This document shows, in pieces, positions 52,885 through 61,738 of a stretch of 64,000 nucleotides of DNA (the stretch's first letter is position 1; the number at the start of each line of letters is the position of its first letter). Location of the stretch: contig NZ_SGXL01000001.1 of the NCBI RefSeq assembly GCF_004216955.1, forward strand, positions 124,001 to 188,000, written 5' to 3'. The notes beneath the pieces are model-generated. The model ran no database searches. It was not told the origin of the DNA and worked only from the letters and a program-made list of their open reading frames with translations. A program made the position numbers and the translations under genes. This DNA comes from Fictibacillus sp. BK138 (GTDB lineage Bacteria; Bacillota; Bacilli; Bacillales; Fictibacillaceae).

Positions 52885-52937
52885 TAATCAATGAAGTGGA
52901 TACTCAAAACCAAAAATCTTTTAGAAAACAGCCAAAT

Positions 52938-52985
52938 AAAAAGACCGGTATCAGCTCAACGAAATCAGAGCTGACCGGTCTTTTA
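52938..52985. terminator. strong terminator of the purine permease gene
   Basis: AAAGACCGGT-ATCAGCTC pairs with GAGCTG-ACCGGTCTTT; T run on both strands. Confidence 0.9.
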
Positions 52986-52988
52986 TGT

Positions 52989-54302
52989 TTAGTGAGGCAA
53001 AAACGCAAGCTGATAGAAGAATAATACAGCGAACAAATAAACTAAGAAAGGTACTTCTTTATATTTGCCTTTCACGATTTTTAAAATTGGATAAGAAATG
53101 AATCCAAGTGCGATTCCTGTTGCAATGCTGGAAGTTAGCGGCATTGTTAAGATGATCAGGAATGCCGGGAAAGCTTCGTCTAGCTCGTTCCAATTGATCT
53201 TGCTTAGTGAACCGAGCATCAAGCTTCCCACGATGATCAATGTTGGAGCTGTAATCGCCGCAAGACCTGAAATCGCACTTACGAGCGGCGCGAAGAATGC
53301 AGCAGCGATAAATAGTATGGCAACGACTACGGATGTTAGACCTGAACGTCCTCCTGCCGCAACACCTGATGAAGACTCAATGTAAGCACTTGTTGGGCTA
53401 GTTCCGAATGCTGCACCGACAGTTGTTGCAACTGAATCTGCTAAAAGCGCCTGGCGTGCACGAGGCATCTTGTTGCCTTTCATAAGACCGGCTTGTTCTG
53501 CAACACCTACCATCGTTCCCGTTGTATCAAAGATCGTTACAAGCAAGAAAGAAAATACAACAGCATATAATCCGTATTGGAACACATCTCCGAATGCTGT
53601 GATCGGATCGCCAAAAATGAATAGTTCCTTTGGTAAGTTTGGTGCTGCTACAAATCCATCAAACTTTAGCTGTTCTGTGAAGTAAGCAATAGCACCCGTG
53701 ATGATCATTCCGAAGAATAATGCACCGTTCACGTTAAGAGCCATTAAAATGAGTGTGATCGCAAGTCCGCCTAGTGCAAGCAATACTGTAGGCGAATGCA
53801 GGTTGCCAAGACCTACTAAGTTTTCAGGGTGCGCAACGATGATTCCTGTTAAACGCATACCGATAAAAGCGATGAAAAGTCCGATACCAGCTGTAATTCC
53901 GTGCTTTAAGTTGGCTGGGATCGACTCAATTAATTTTTCGCGAAACGGTGTCAGTGATAAAATAACAAATAGGATACCCGCTACAAAAACAGCACCAAAT
54001 GCGATGCGATAATCAATATTTGTATTGTTTCCTACTACTGAGAATGCAAAATACGCGTTTAAACCCATTCCTGGGGCAATGGCGATCGGATAGTTAGCGA
54101 GCAGTGCCATCCATAATGTTCCGACAACGGTGGCAATGATCGTTGCCATAAAGACTGTATCAAAGGGAACACCAGCTGAATGCAGGATGATCGGGTTCAC
54201 AATTACGATATAAACCATTGTTAAAAAGGTTGTTATACCCGCCATAATTTCAGTTTTTACGGTTGTTCCAAGTTCTTTTAGCTTAAAAAAAGATGAAAGC
54301 AT
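52989..54302 (-). CDS. NCS2-family purine (guanine/hypoxanthine) permease
   Basis: This is a 437-residue membrane protein with about 13 helices. Typical motifs are ELGTTVKTEIMAGITTFLTMVYIVIVNP, ANYPIAIAPGMGLNAYFAF, FDTTGTMVGVAEQAGL, and SPTSAYIESSSGVAAGGRSGLTSVVV. It belongs to the AzgA-like group (PbuG, PbuO). Two PurBox-like sites lie over its promoter, which supports purine transport. Which purine it prefers is open. Confidence 0.93.
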   Translation of the reverse strand: MLSSFFKLKELGTTVKTEIMAGITTFLTMVYIVIVNPIILHSAGVPFDTVFMATIIATVVGTLWMALLANYPIAIAPGMGLNAYFAFSVVGNNTNIDYRIAFGAVFVAGILFVILSLTPFREKLIESIPANLKHGITAGIGLFIAFIGMRLTGIIVAHPENLVGLGNLHSPTVLLALGGLAITLILMALNVNGALFFGMIITGAIAYFTEQLKFDGFVAAPNLPKELFIFGDPITAFGDVFQYGLYAVVFSFLLVTIFDTTGTMVGVAEQAGLMKGNKMPRARQALLADSVATTVGAAFGTSPTSAYIESSSGVAAGGRSGLTSVVVAILFIAAAFFAPLVSAISGLAAITAPTLIIVGSLMLGSLSKINWNELDEAFPAFLIILTMPLTSSIATGIALGFISYPILKIVKGKYKEVPFLVYLFAVLFFYQLAFLPH

Positions 54303-54317
54303 ATGTTTGGACCTCCA

Positions 54318-54376
54318 AAATACGAACGATTTATAAGTACATGATATATAATATTCGTTTTTAGGTAATTATTCAA
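54318..54376 (-). promoter_or_regulatory. SigA promoter with two PurR boxes
   Basis: On the minus strand TTGAAT (54376-54371), 17 bp, TATTAT (54353-54348). Two inverted PurBox-like sites: AAATACGAACGAT (plus 54318-54330) and AATATTCGTTTTT (plus 54350-54362), each matching 11 of 13 positions of AWWWCCGAACWWT, 19 bp apart (B. subtilis usually 16-17). Confidence 0.72.
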
Positions 54377-54465
54377 CCTATTTGTGATAAGTTTCTTCTA
54401 AGAGTTTTTGTTCTTTTTTGTGATACAATACGTGGTAGCAAAGAATGTTAAGAGGAGCTGGAAGC

Positions 54466-55005
54466 ATGAAAGATTTTTTCAATTCCAATAACGCCAAAGA
54501 CGGCGATAAAAAGAAAAAAGGTATGGGGTTCACCATTATTTCAGGTGACTCTACTGACGGGCATGGGGGATACGGTGTTGGAAGCTTAACGCTAGACCAT
54601 GTTACCCCTGTAATTGTAGATGTGGAAGACGCTGTAGCGTATATCGATATGGGCGCTATGCACGCTCGAAGTGATGTTGAAAAACGCATTAAGTTCACTC
54701 CGAATCGTGAAGATACGCCAAACCCAAGATTATATTGGCTTGTTTGGGTGACGATCAACCGTGGTCCAGAAGGTCCTTACTATTTCGGCTTAACAGCTTG
54801 TGAGATGCAAGTAGATGTTGAAGCACGAAGAGGTTATAAGAGTTTGCCTGAACATGTGAACCGTATGGATAAATCCATGAAGGGTAAAGTCATCGTCGAG
54901 GATATGGATGTGAATGCTCGCCGAGTGCTCGGAAACTTCTTAAAAGAGCATGATGAAGAGATGTTCAATCGTTCTGGAGATGAAATCAAGTCTTTAGTGG
55001 AATAA
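54466..55005 (+). CDS. ywhD: YwhD-family protein
   Basis: This is a protein of 179 residues: KGMGFTIISGDSTDGHGGYGVGSLTLDHVTPVIVDVEDAVAYIDMGAMHARSDVEKRIKF is nearly the family consensus. The start at 54466 follows AGAGGAG. Upstream of pbpG, but convergent. Function unknown. Confidence 0.93.
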   Translation: MKDFFNSNNAKDGDKKKKGMGFTIISGDSTDGHGGYGVGSLTLDHVTPVIVDVEDAVAYIDMGAMHARSDVEKRIKFTPNREDTPNPRLYWLVWVTINRGPEGPYYFGLTACEMQVDVEARRGYKSLPEHVNRMDKSMKGKVIVEDMDVNARRVLGNFLKEHDEEMFNRSGDEIKSLVE

Positions 55006-55120
55006 AAATGGCAAAGTTATGAACCTTTTTTGAACATTTTTTAAAAAACTTGTGACAAGAAAGCACTTCCATTAAACTAATAGGTAGCATTGTACACACA
55101 ATGTTTCTAGGACAATAAAG

Positions 55121-55158
55121 TGCCCGGGACCCCGTATAGGTCTCGGGCATTTTATTTT
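55121..55158 (+). terminator. intrinsic terminator of ywhD
   Basis: 11-bp stem TGCCCGGGACC with its complement (one G-T pair), then TTTTATTTT; 115 bp after the stop. Confidence 0.87.
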
Positions 55159-55219
55159 GTTCTTTTTTTTTGTGTGCGATACAAGATGTGAGCACGTGTC
55201 GGAAATTGTCGACGAGTGT

Positions 55220-55324
55220 CGACTTGCGGATAAAGTGCAAAAACTCGTGGATTCATAGCCTGAATTTCTGGATTGAAGGCTGAAAGTTTTGGATTCACAT
55301 CCAAAACTTTTTGATTCAACCCGC
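55220..55324 (-). repeat. 21-bp array, family 2 (second locus), five units
   Basis: GGAT cores start at 55228, 55249, 55270, 55291 and (TGAT) 55312, exactly 21 bp apart. The leader GGAAATTGTCGACGAGTGT at 55201 is 27 bp before the first core, the same as at 13012. It lies between convergent ywhD and pbpG. Confidence 0.9.
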
Positions 55325-55367
55325 AATCGAAACATTCGAACCACTCTGGACCGACTTGTGCAGCAAA

Positions 55368-55398
55368 AACCCTGTCAGCAAGCCTAGCTGACAGGGTT
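55368..55398 (-). terminator. intrinsic terminator of pbpG
   Basis: Perfect 12-bp stem AACCCTGTCAGC with its complement; T run on the minus strand. Confidence 0.92.
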
Positions 55399-55406
55399 CC
55401 GATACC

Positions 55407-57470
55407 TTACCAAGAAAAAATCCGCTTGAAAAGGCCTTTTTTCTCTTCTTTTTTCTCCAGTTTTTCTTTTATTTCTTTAGAAACTCCGTGTTCATCACAA
55501 AACTCTACGGGTTCTGTTCCTTTTTCATAATAAGAGATGCGTGTGACCGGGCAGCTTTCTGTTGCGAGCTTTCCGTTTTGCGGGTTGATCGTTACCGCGG
55601 TTACTCCTTCTGGCTGCTCAAAGGACAAAATCTGTTTGTTTTTCAATGCGCCTTCCATAAAGTACGCCCAGATCCGCTTTGAATATCCGGTATCGTTCAC
55701 ATCATGCAGCTCTTCGTTATTATCGTATCCGACCCAAACCCCGGTTACGAGCTGTGGTGCATACCCGACCATCCAGCTGTCGTTTGGTGTGGAGCCAGAC
55801 TTCCCAGCCATCGGCCGCGTCAGATAATGATTGATGCTTGATCCGGTTACACTCGTATAATCGTTCAGTTTTTCGTCAAATGTTCCTGCTAAAAGGTCTG
55901 TCATGACAAATGCCTTGTTTTCATCAATGACTTGTTCACTTTCATATTTATGCTGATAGAGCACTTCACCTTTGGAATCGGTGATTTTCGTTATAAAAAC
56001 GGGATCCGTTTTCTTTCCGCCGTTTGCAAAAACTCCATAAGCATTCGTAAGTTCTAAAACACCGACTGCTTTTGAGCCGAGTGCCAGGGAAGGAATGCCT
56101 GCAAGCTCGCTCTTTATGCCGAATTTTTTCGCTGTTTTCACAAGTTTATCCGGTCCTAAATAAAGGTTTGTTTTTACCGCATAGATGTTATCAGATAGAG
56201 CGAGTGCTTGTGCCATCGTAATAAAATCGTTCGCGTAGCGGTTTTTAAAATTCTTAGGTTTGTAGTTCGTAACTCCATCAGCCATAGCAAACGTTGTTGG
56301 TTCAGACTTGATAGGAGTTGAGGCTGTATACCCGTGTTCCAGCGCTGTGTAATAAAGGAACGGTTTAAAGGTTGAGCCTGGTGCTCTTCTAGCCTGAAGG
56401 GCGCGGTTGAACGAACTTTTTTCAAAATCACGGCCGCCGACTAATGCTTTCACATCACCGCTGCGCGGATCCATGGCCACAAGGGCAGTCTGTATATGGC
56501 TGTTATCGATAATCCGGTTTTCAATCGTGTGCTCTGCGACCTCCTGCATGTGAGGATCGAGAGTTGTGTAGATGCGCAGTCCGCCGAACTGGATCGAATT
56601 TGTATTGATGTTGAGTTCCTTTTTAAGGGTACGCATAACAGCATCCTGAAAATAGGGAGCAACTGTTGCAACTTCTTCGTCTTCTTCCTGAACATAAGAT
56701 AACTTTTCCGAAACGGCGTCCTTTATCTTTCCTTTTTTGATAGAACCGTCTTCGGCCATGCTTGTCAGGATGATCTCTTGTCTCTTTTTTGCGTTTTCCT
56801 CATGAAGAATAGGAGAATAATAGCTCGGGCCTTTCGGAATGCCTGCAAGCATGCTTGATTCAGCGAGCGTCAGATCTTCAGCGTTCTTTCCAAAATAATA
56901 ACGGGAAGCGGACTGGATGCCATATGAGCCGTGTCCATAATAGATCGTGTTTAAATAACCTTCTAAAATCTCATCCTTTGAATAACTCATTTCAAGGCGA
57001 AGTGTATAAAAGGCTTCCTGGAATTTTCTGCGCCATGTTTTGTCATGCGTTAAAAAGAGGTTGCGGGCATATTGCTGGGTGATCGTGCTTGCTCCCTGTA
57101 CTTTAGAGCCCGCTTTAATATCAGCTAGCAGAGCCCCGGCAATTCTCTTAAAATCAAAACCATTATGTTTATAGAAACTCTTGTCTTCAATAGAGATCGT
57201 TGCGTTTATAACATCTTTATCGATTTTTTTGAGAGGCAGCCAGTAGCGATTCTGTCCTCCGTTGTTGATTTCTCCCATCTTTGACCCATCGGCTGCATAC
57301 ATGATCGTCGTTTGCGGAACTAAAAGAGCAGGCGGACCCATGAGTTTTGCTAGCAGCAGAAGTCCGATAAATGACAGAACAAGACTTCCTGAGGCAATAA
57401 GTCCCCATTTTTTGATCCAGCGTATCTTTTGCTGCTTCGAAGCTTCTTTATAAATCTGCCAAAACTTCAT
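55407..57470 (-). CDS. pbpG: class A penicillin-binding protein (PBP 2d type)
   Basis: This is a 687-residue bifunctional peptidoglycan synthase. One N-terminal helix (residues 27-44), then glycosyltransferase motifs IEDKSFYKHNGFD, GASTITQQYARNL, RKFQEAFYTLRLE, and transpeptidase motifs GSTFKPF (SXXK), LSDNIYA (SXN), GKSGST (KSG). Full length. By order (ywhD-pbpG-speE-speB) it is PbpG, which acts in spore cortex/germ wall synthesis in B. subtilis. Confidence 0.93.
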   Translation of the reverse strand: MKFWQIYKEASKQQKIRWIKKWGLIASGSLVLSFIGLLLLAKLMGPPALLVPQTTIMYAADGSKMGEINNGGQNRYWLPLKKIDKDVINATISIEDKSFYKHNGFDFKRIAGALLADIKAGSKVQGASTITQQYARNLFLTHDKTWRRKFQEAFYTLRLEMSYSKDEILEGYLNTIYYGHGSYGIQSASRYYFGKNAEDLTLAESSMLAGIPKGPSYYSPILHEENAKKRQEIILTSMAEDGSIKKGKIKDAVSEKLSYVQEEDEEVATVAPYFQDAVMRTLKKELNINTNSIQFGGLRIYTTLDPHMQEVAEHTIENRIIDNSHIQTALVAMDPRSGDVKALVGGRDFEKSSFNRALQARRAPGSTFKPFLYYTALEHGYTASTPIKSEPTTFAMADGVTNYKPKNFKNRYANDFITMAQALALSDNIYAVKTNLYLGPDKLVKTAKKFGIKSELAGIPSLALGSKAVGVLELTNAYGVFANGGKKTDPVFITKITDSKGEVLYQHKYESEQVIDENKAFVMTDLLAGTFDEKLNDYTSVTGSSINHYLTRPMAGKSGSTPNDSWMVGYAPQLVTGVWVGYDNNEELHDVNDTGYSKRIWAYFMEGALKNKQILSFEQPEGVTAVTINPQNGKLATESCPVTRISYYEKGTEPVEFCDEHGVSKEIKEKLEKKEEKKGLFKRIFSW

Positions 57471-57570
57471 AATCCGCCCTCCTTGAAATCCACTTTTTCT
57501 TATCTAGTATGGTAAAAAAAGACTTCTCTTAAACGTGGGTTCTTTTCTAGATAGCATCCTTTTGAAAAAA

Positions 57571-57779
57571 GTGATTGGAGTGGAAGGTGCGTGCCTACCA
57601 CTTGAGAAGCTTCTCGCCAGGCATGCGACGAGGAAGCTCACATCGGTAGCATTTACTTGTAGACGCAGGAGCAAGAATACTTCCATGAAGTGGGACAGGT
57701 GAGACTCCTAACGGTGCAAAGTACCAGGAGGCTCACCGCCCGCCCCGTGGAAAGCGAGCATCCTGGAACGGAAATCAAC
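57571..57779 (-). repeat. dispersed inverted-end element, long form, copy E
   Basis: About 209 bp in reverse orientation. Ends GTGATT and AATCAAC. It carries about 80-95 extra bases near one end, with GGCATGCGACGAGGAAGCT and TTGTAGACGCAGGAGCA, that are shared only with copy F. Confidence 0.87.
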
Positions 57780-57824
57780 TCCTCATAAATGCTATAATGG
57801 CAGAAGATGAAGGAGGTACGGAAA

Positions 57825-59111
57825 ATGCTGATACAAAACATTCGTTATATGACGGTGGCTGAAGATGGCAAATGGACCGTTAATTCTGGTGATATCCTTA
57901 TTAAAAACAACAAGATTGAGAATATAGGAAACTTTACATATGAAGAATCTATCGAAAAAATGGACGGAAAAGGCATGCTCGCCCTGCCGGGACTAGTAAA
58001 TGGGCATCAGCATACGCCGATGTCATTGTTGCGCTGCTATAGTGATGATGTGCCACTTATGACATGGCTGAACGAAAAGATGCTGCCTCTTGAAATGAAG
58101 ATGAACGACGAAGACCGATACTGGGGAGCTCTTTTATCCATGGCGGAGATGATCAAGAGCGGTACGACGGCATATGCTGACATGTATATCGGAATGGATC
58201 AAGTAGCTGAAGCGGCTGTGGAATCCGGGATCCGGGCAGTCATTGCACGCGGGCTTATCGCGATGGATGACAATTATGAAGGGCGATTACGGGAAGCAAC
58301 TGACGTCGTTGACCGTTGGCACGGAAAAGGCAATGGCAGAGTGACAACGATGATCGCTCCGCATTCCCCGTATATGTGCCCGCCAGACTTTTTGAAAGCA
58401 GCAGCGGGTCTTTCTAAAGAGAAGGACGTGCCTCTCCATATTCATCTTGCAGAGACTAAAGATGAAGAGCGCATGATTTTAGAAAAATACAAAATGAGAC
58501 CTGTTCAATATTTGCAGCAGGCAGGTGTTTTTGAACGGCCGGTTCTGCTTGCGCACGGTGTTCATTTTAATGATGATGACTATAAGATCCTGGAGTCTGT
58601 TCAAGGTGGAATCATTCATAATCCGGTCAGTAATGCGAAACTGGGGTGCGGCATAAGTGATGTTAAGAGACTGCTTGACTCTGGAATTAAGGTGGGCCTT
58701 GGAACAGATGGGCCGGCTAGCGCAAGTTCGCTTGACCTATTTTTTGAAATGAAAGCAGCGAGCTGGTTCCAAAAACTGAAATATGAGGATGCCGCCGTGT
58801 TAAGTGCACATGATGTTTTAACGATGGCGACACAAAACGGAGCAGACATTTTAGGGATAGGTGAGGAAACAGGATCATTATCGGTTGGGAAAAAAGGAGA
58901 TTTGATCTTGATGGATATGAACAAACTGCATCTCACGCCTGGTCATGAAACGGCAAACCTCCTCGTGTATGCAGCGACTGGACAAGATGTTGATACGGTG
59001 ATCATCGATGGAGAAATCGTGATGCGAGGCCGCGAGCTTAAAACGATAGACGAAGAAAAAGTGATGGCAAACGCGAAAGAACGGACGAAACAGCTGTTGG
59101 GACGGCTTTAG
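57825..59111 (+). CDS. amidohydrolase, MTA/SAH deaminase-like
   Basis: This is an enzyme of 428 residues of the Atz/Trz amidohydrolase group. Metal ligands are in VNGHQHTPMSLLRCYSDD, LHIHLAETKDE, LAHGVHF and GLGTDGPASASSLD. Closest in pattern to 5'-methylthioadenosine/S-adenosylhomocysteine deaminases. The start at 57825 follows AAGGAGG. It lies next to polyamine genes, whose synthesis makes methylthioadenosine, which fits the assignment. Confidence 0.87.
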   Translation: MLIQNIRYMTVAEDGKWTVNSGDILIKNNKIENIGNFTYEESIEKMDGKGMLALPGLVNGHQHTPMSLLRCYSDDVPLMTWLNEKMLPLEMKMNDEDRYWGALLSMAEMIKSGTTAYADMYIGMDQVAEAAVESGIRAVIARGLIAMDDNYEGRLREATDVVDRWHGKGNGRVTTMIAPHSPYMCPPDFLKAAAGLSKEKDVPLHIHLAETKDEERMILEKYKMRPVQYLQQAGVFERPVLLAHGVHFNDDDYKILESVQGGIIHNPVSNAKLGCGISDVKRLLDSGIKVGLGTDGPASASSLDLFFEMKAASWFQKLKYEDAAVLSAHDVLTMATQNGADILGIGEETGSLSVGKKGDLILMDMNKLHLTPGHETANLLVYAATGQDVDTVIIDGEIVMRGRELKTIDEEKVMANAKERTKQLLGRL

Positions 59112-59136
59112 AAATATGGTTTTCCGAAAAAGGGAC

Positions 59137-59158
59137 TCTTAATGAGCCCTTTTTTTTT
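59137..59158 (+). terminator. intrinsic terminator
   Basis: AAGGG-A-CTC pairs with GAG-C-CCTT, then eight T. Confidence 0.85.
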
Positions 59159-59210
59159 CTAGGATTATTGTAGTGATTTCTAATAAATGGAATTTAAATT
59201 CGTGTAACCA

Positions 59211-59219
59211 TGATAGAAT
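59211..59219 (+). promoter_or_regulatory. extended -10 promoter of the leader-hydrolase transcript
   Basis: TG-A-TAGAAT; no good -35. Expected start near 59226, right before a hairpin TGCGTA/TACGCA (59227-59244). Confidence 0.6.
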
Positions 59220-59270
59220 GAACGTGTGCGTAATCTCATACGCAAAACATGAAAAGGAGGCCGACACGCC

Positions 59271-59300
59271 ATGATTATCAAATGGATCAGACTTAGATAA
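59271..59300 (+). CDS. leader peptide MIIKWIRLR
   Basis: This is a 9-residue open frame ending in Arg-Leu-Arg, with AAAAGGAGG 10 nt before its ATG, the strongest ribosome site of the region. It stops at 59300, 93 bp before the hydrolase start. The Arg-X-Arg ending is the +X+ motif at which macrolide-bound ribosomes stall, as in the ErmD leader (MRLR). The frame is too short to show selection by itself, but the ribosome site and position argue for a regulatory leader. Confidence 0.72.
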   Translation: MIIKWIRLR

Positions 59301-59304
59301 TTTA

Positions 59305-59383
59305 AAAGTGCAGGCCAAAAACTCCGTTGAGAGATTAGTGATCTGCGCTTTACAAAAAGCGATAAGAAAATAAAATCACGGAG
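59305..59383 (+). promoter_or_regulatory. candidate translational attenuator of the hydrolase gene
   Basis: CTCCGT (59322-59327) is complementary to ACGGAG (59378-59383), the ribosome site of the hydrolase. AAAGTGCAG (59305-59313), right after the leader stop, pairs with CTGCGCTTT (59343-59351). CGCTTT (59346-59351) can instead pair with AAAGCG (59356-59361). So alternative folds exist and a ribosome stalled on the leader would block one of them. I cannot tell which fold is on. Confidence 0.6.
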
Positions 59384-59393
59384 GATAAAAATT

Positions 59394-60251
59394 ATGAAAC
59401 AGCAATTGGTACATGTAAATCAAGTGGAAATCTATACAGAAAGCTTCGGAAATCCAAAGGATCCCGCTGTATTATTAATAATGGGGGCGATGTCATCTCT
59501 TGATTGGTGGGATGAAGAGTTCTGTGAGCGTCTTGCTGAACAGGGCAGGTTCGTCATTCGGTATGATCATCGTGATTTAGGGGAATCAACCGTTTACCAG
59601 CCTGGTACATCCAATTATTCGATCACTGACTTGGCAGATGATGCTATTGGTGTTTTGGATGCTTATTCAATTGAAAAAGTTCATATCACTGGTATGTCTT
59701 TGGGAGGGATGATTGGGCAGATCATGGCTGTCAGACACCCGGATCGTGTGCTTAGCCTCTGCATCATTGCTTCTAGTGTTTTCGGTAAAGAACAGGCAAG
59801 TCTGCCACAGATGGATCAAAGTATATTAGATTACCATTCCAAAAGTGCTTCGATCGATTGGTCAGATCGGGAAGCTTCCATTGCTTACTTGGCAGAAGGA
59901 TGGAATACACTTTCAGGTTCGAAACCTTTTGAAAAAGAAAGAATGTATCTGCTTGCCGAGAGAGAATATAGCCGTGCAAAACAGATTCAGAGCCGTTTTA
60001 ATTATGTTTTGCTAGGCGGCGGTGAAGAATACTTGGATCGGATGACAGAACTACGAGTGCCAGTGACAATCATTCACGGTACAAATGATCCAGCCCTGCC
60101 TTTTGAACATGGTCTAGCTTTATCAAAAGCCATTTCCCATTCAGAATTAGTAAAGCTGGAAGGAACAGGGCATGAAATTCATAAAGAAGACTGGAAGACG
60201 ATTATTGAGTCGATCGTAAAAGTCAGTTCAAGTGTTTCTCATTTTAATTGA
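59394..60251 (+). CDS. alpha/beta hydrolase behind a stalling leader, possible macrolide esterase
   Basis: This is a 285-residue cytoplasmic hydrolase: MGAMSSLDWWDEEF (oxyanion), YDHRDLGES, nucleophile GMSLGGMIGQ, acid GTNDPALPFEHG, and His GTGHEIHKEDW. The pattern is that of the aclacinomycin methylesterase/EstT-like hydrolases. CGGAGG is 9 nt before the ATG. Because the upstream leader peptide ends in the macrolide stalling motif Arg-Leu-Arg, an inducible macrolide esterase is a reasonable guess. Other esters remain possible. Confidence 0.83.
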   Translation: MKQQLVHVNQVEIYTESFGNPKDPAVLLIMGAMSSLDWWDEEFCERLAEQGRFVIRYDHRDLGESTVYQPGTSNYSITDLADDAIGVLDAYSIEKVHITGMSLGGMIGQIMAVRHPDRVLSLCIIASSVFGKEQASLPQMDQSILDYHSKSASIDWSDREASIAYLAEGWNTLSGSKPFEKERMYLLAEREYSRAKQIQSRFNYVLLGGGEEYLDRMTELRVPVTIIHGTNDPALPFEHGLALSKAISHSELVKLEGTGHEIHKEDWKTIIESIVKVSSSVSHFN

Positions 60252-60258
60252 AAAAGTG

Positions 60259-60297
60259 AAGCAGCCAAAACGGAAAGACCGTTCTGGCTGCTTTTTT
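60259..60297. terminator. bidirectional intrinsic terminator
   Basis: AAGCAGCC-AAAACGG pairs with CCGTTCT-GGCTGCTT; T run; between genes ending at 60251 and 60308. Confidence 0.9.
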
Positions 60298-60307
60298 CAT
60301 ACATACA

Positions 60308-61738
60308 TTATGAAACTCGCTGTTCTTCTTTATCCGGTGCCTTTTCCCATGCTTCAAGTTCACCTAGTTCAGGGATGCTGTCTGCATAGAATACCGGGTC
60401 TTTTCCTCGTTTTCGCTGTTCGAGATAATGCCGCAATACTTTAAAGGCAAGTTTTCCTAACAGCGCAAGTGCGACAAGGTTGATCGTTGCCATGAATGCC
60501 ATCGACAAGTCTGCAAGATCCCAAACGATCTGGAGGCTTGCTAACGCGCCGAACATGACCATACCAAGCACAGCAATACGATAGATGAAGATATTTGTCT
60601 TGCTCTTTTTAATAAATTCGATATTTGTTTCTCCATAATAGTAACTTCCGATAATGGAGCTGTAGGCAAATAGAAAGATCGAGATCGCAATAAAGATACC
60701 AGCCCAGCCCCCAACATGGGATTCAAGTGATGCTTGAAGCAGTTCGATCCCAGTAAGATCTGTTTTGCCATAAGCGTCTCCCATAAGGATGATGAAGCCA
60801 GTTGCACTACATACAAGCAACGTATCAACAAATACACCAAGTGTTTGAATTAATCCTTGTTTTGCCGGGTGGCTGACTACAGCTGTTGCCGCTGCGTTAG
60901 GTGCACTCCCCATTCCGGCTTCGTTAGAGAATAATCCGCGTTTTACACCATTCATGAGGGCAGCGCCGATTCCGCCGCCGACTGCTTGTTCTAGACCAAA
61001 AGCACTCTTGAATATTAATGCAAACACTGCAGGTACTTGCGTAATGTTCGTAGCCATTACATATAAACCTAAGATGATATAGAACCCTGCCATGATCGGT
61101 ACGATAACTTCCGATACTTTAGCGATACGTTTAACTCCGCCAAAAATAACGAGTGCTGTAAGTCCGACTAAAGCTAGTCCAATAACAGTACGGTTTGTTC
61201 CAAATGCAGATTCAAACGCTAGAGAGATCGTATTAGATTGAACTGCGTTAAAGATTAATCCAAATGCCAATGCGATAAAGAAAGCAAAGATGATGCCAAG
61301 CCAGCGGGCGTTTAACGCTTTTTGCATGTAATAAGCAGGTCCGCCTCTAAAACCTTCATTATCCTTGATCTTGTAAACTTGTGCGAGCGTACTTTCAATA
61401 AAGCTTGTCGCTCCTCCAAAGAGAGCAACCACCCACATCCAAAAGATAGCTCCGGGACCACCGATCGCGATAGCGATTGCGACACCGGCTAAGTTACCTG
61501 TACCGATACGTGTAGCGGCTCCGATACAGAAGGACTGGAAAGAGGAAACTCCTTTTTTACCCTCTGTTGTAACCATCGCTTTGTCTGTGAGAATACGAAA
61601 CATTTCCTTGATCATGCGAAGCTGAACGAATTTCGTTTTTACGGAGAAATAGACGCCAAGCCCAAGTAATCCTCCGATAATGACATACGTCCATAACAAG
61701 TTGTTCATAAAACCAATAAACTCATTAGCAATGTTCAT
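60308..61738 (-). CDS. AGCS-family sodium/alanine (or glutamine) symporter
   Basis: This is a 476-residue protein with about 11 helices. GNLAGVAIAIAIGGPGAIFWMWVVALFGGATSFIESTLAQVYK and GVKRGLFSNEAGMGSAPNAAATAVVSHPAKQGL are AGCS signatures. It resembles B. subtilis AlsT. AGGGAGG upstream of the ATG. The substrate is alanine, glycine or glutamine; not resolvable. A single gene. Confidence 0.92.
   Translation of the reverse strand: MNIANEFIGFMNNLLWTYVIIGGLLGLGVYFSVKTKFVQLRMIKEMFRILTDKAMVTTEGKKGVSSFQSFCIGAATRIGTGNLAGVAIAIAIGGPGAIFWMWVVALFGGATSFIESTLAQVYKIKDNEGFRGGPAYYMQKALNARWLGIIFAFFIALAFGLIFNAVQSNTISLAFESAFGTNRTVIGLALVGLTALVIFGGVKRIAKVSEVIVPIMAGFYIILGLYVMATNITQVPAVFALIFKSAFGLEQAVGGGIGAALMNGVKRGLFSNEAGMGSAPNAAATAVVSHPAKQGLIQTLGVFVDTLLVCSATGFIILMGDAYGKTDLTGIELLQASLESHVGGWAGIFIAISIFLFAYSSIIGSYYYGETNIEFIKKSKTNIFIYRIAVLGMVMFGALASLQIVWDLADLSMAFMATINLVALALLGKLAFKVLRHYLEQRKRGKDPVFYADSIPELGELEAWEKAPDKEEQRVS

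Noticed and set aside
59249-59296. Second leader frame (15 codons) starting before MIIKWIRLR
   Set aside because: No ribosome site upstream of its ATG; the AAAAGGAGG lies inside it and serves the 59271 start.
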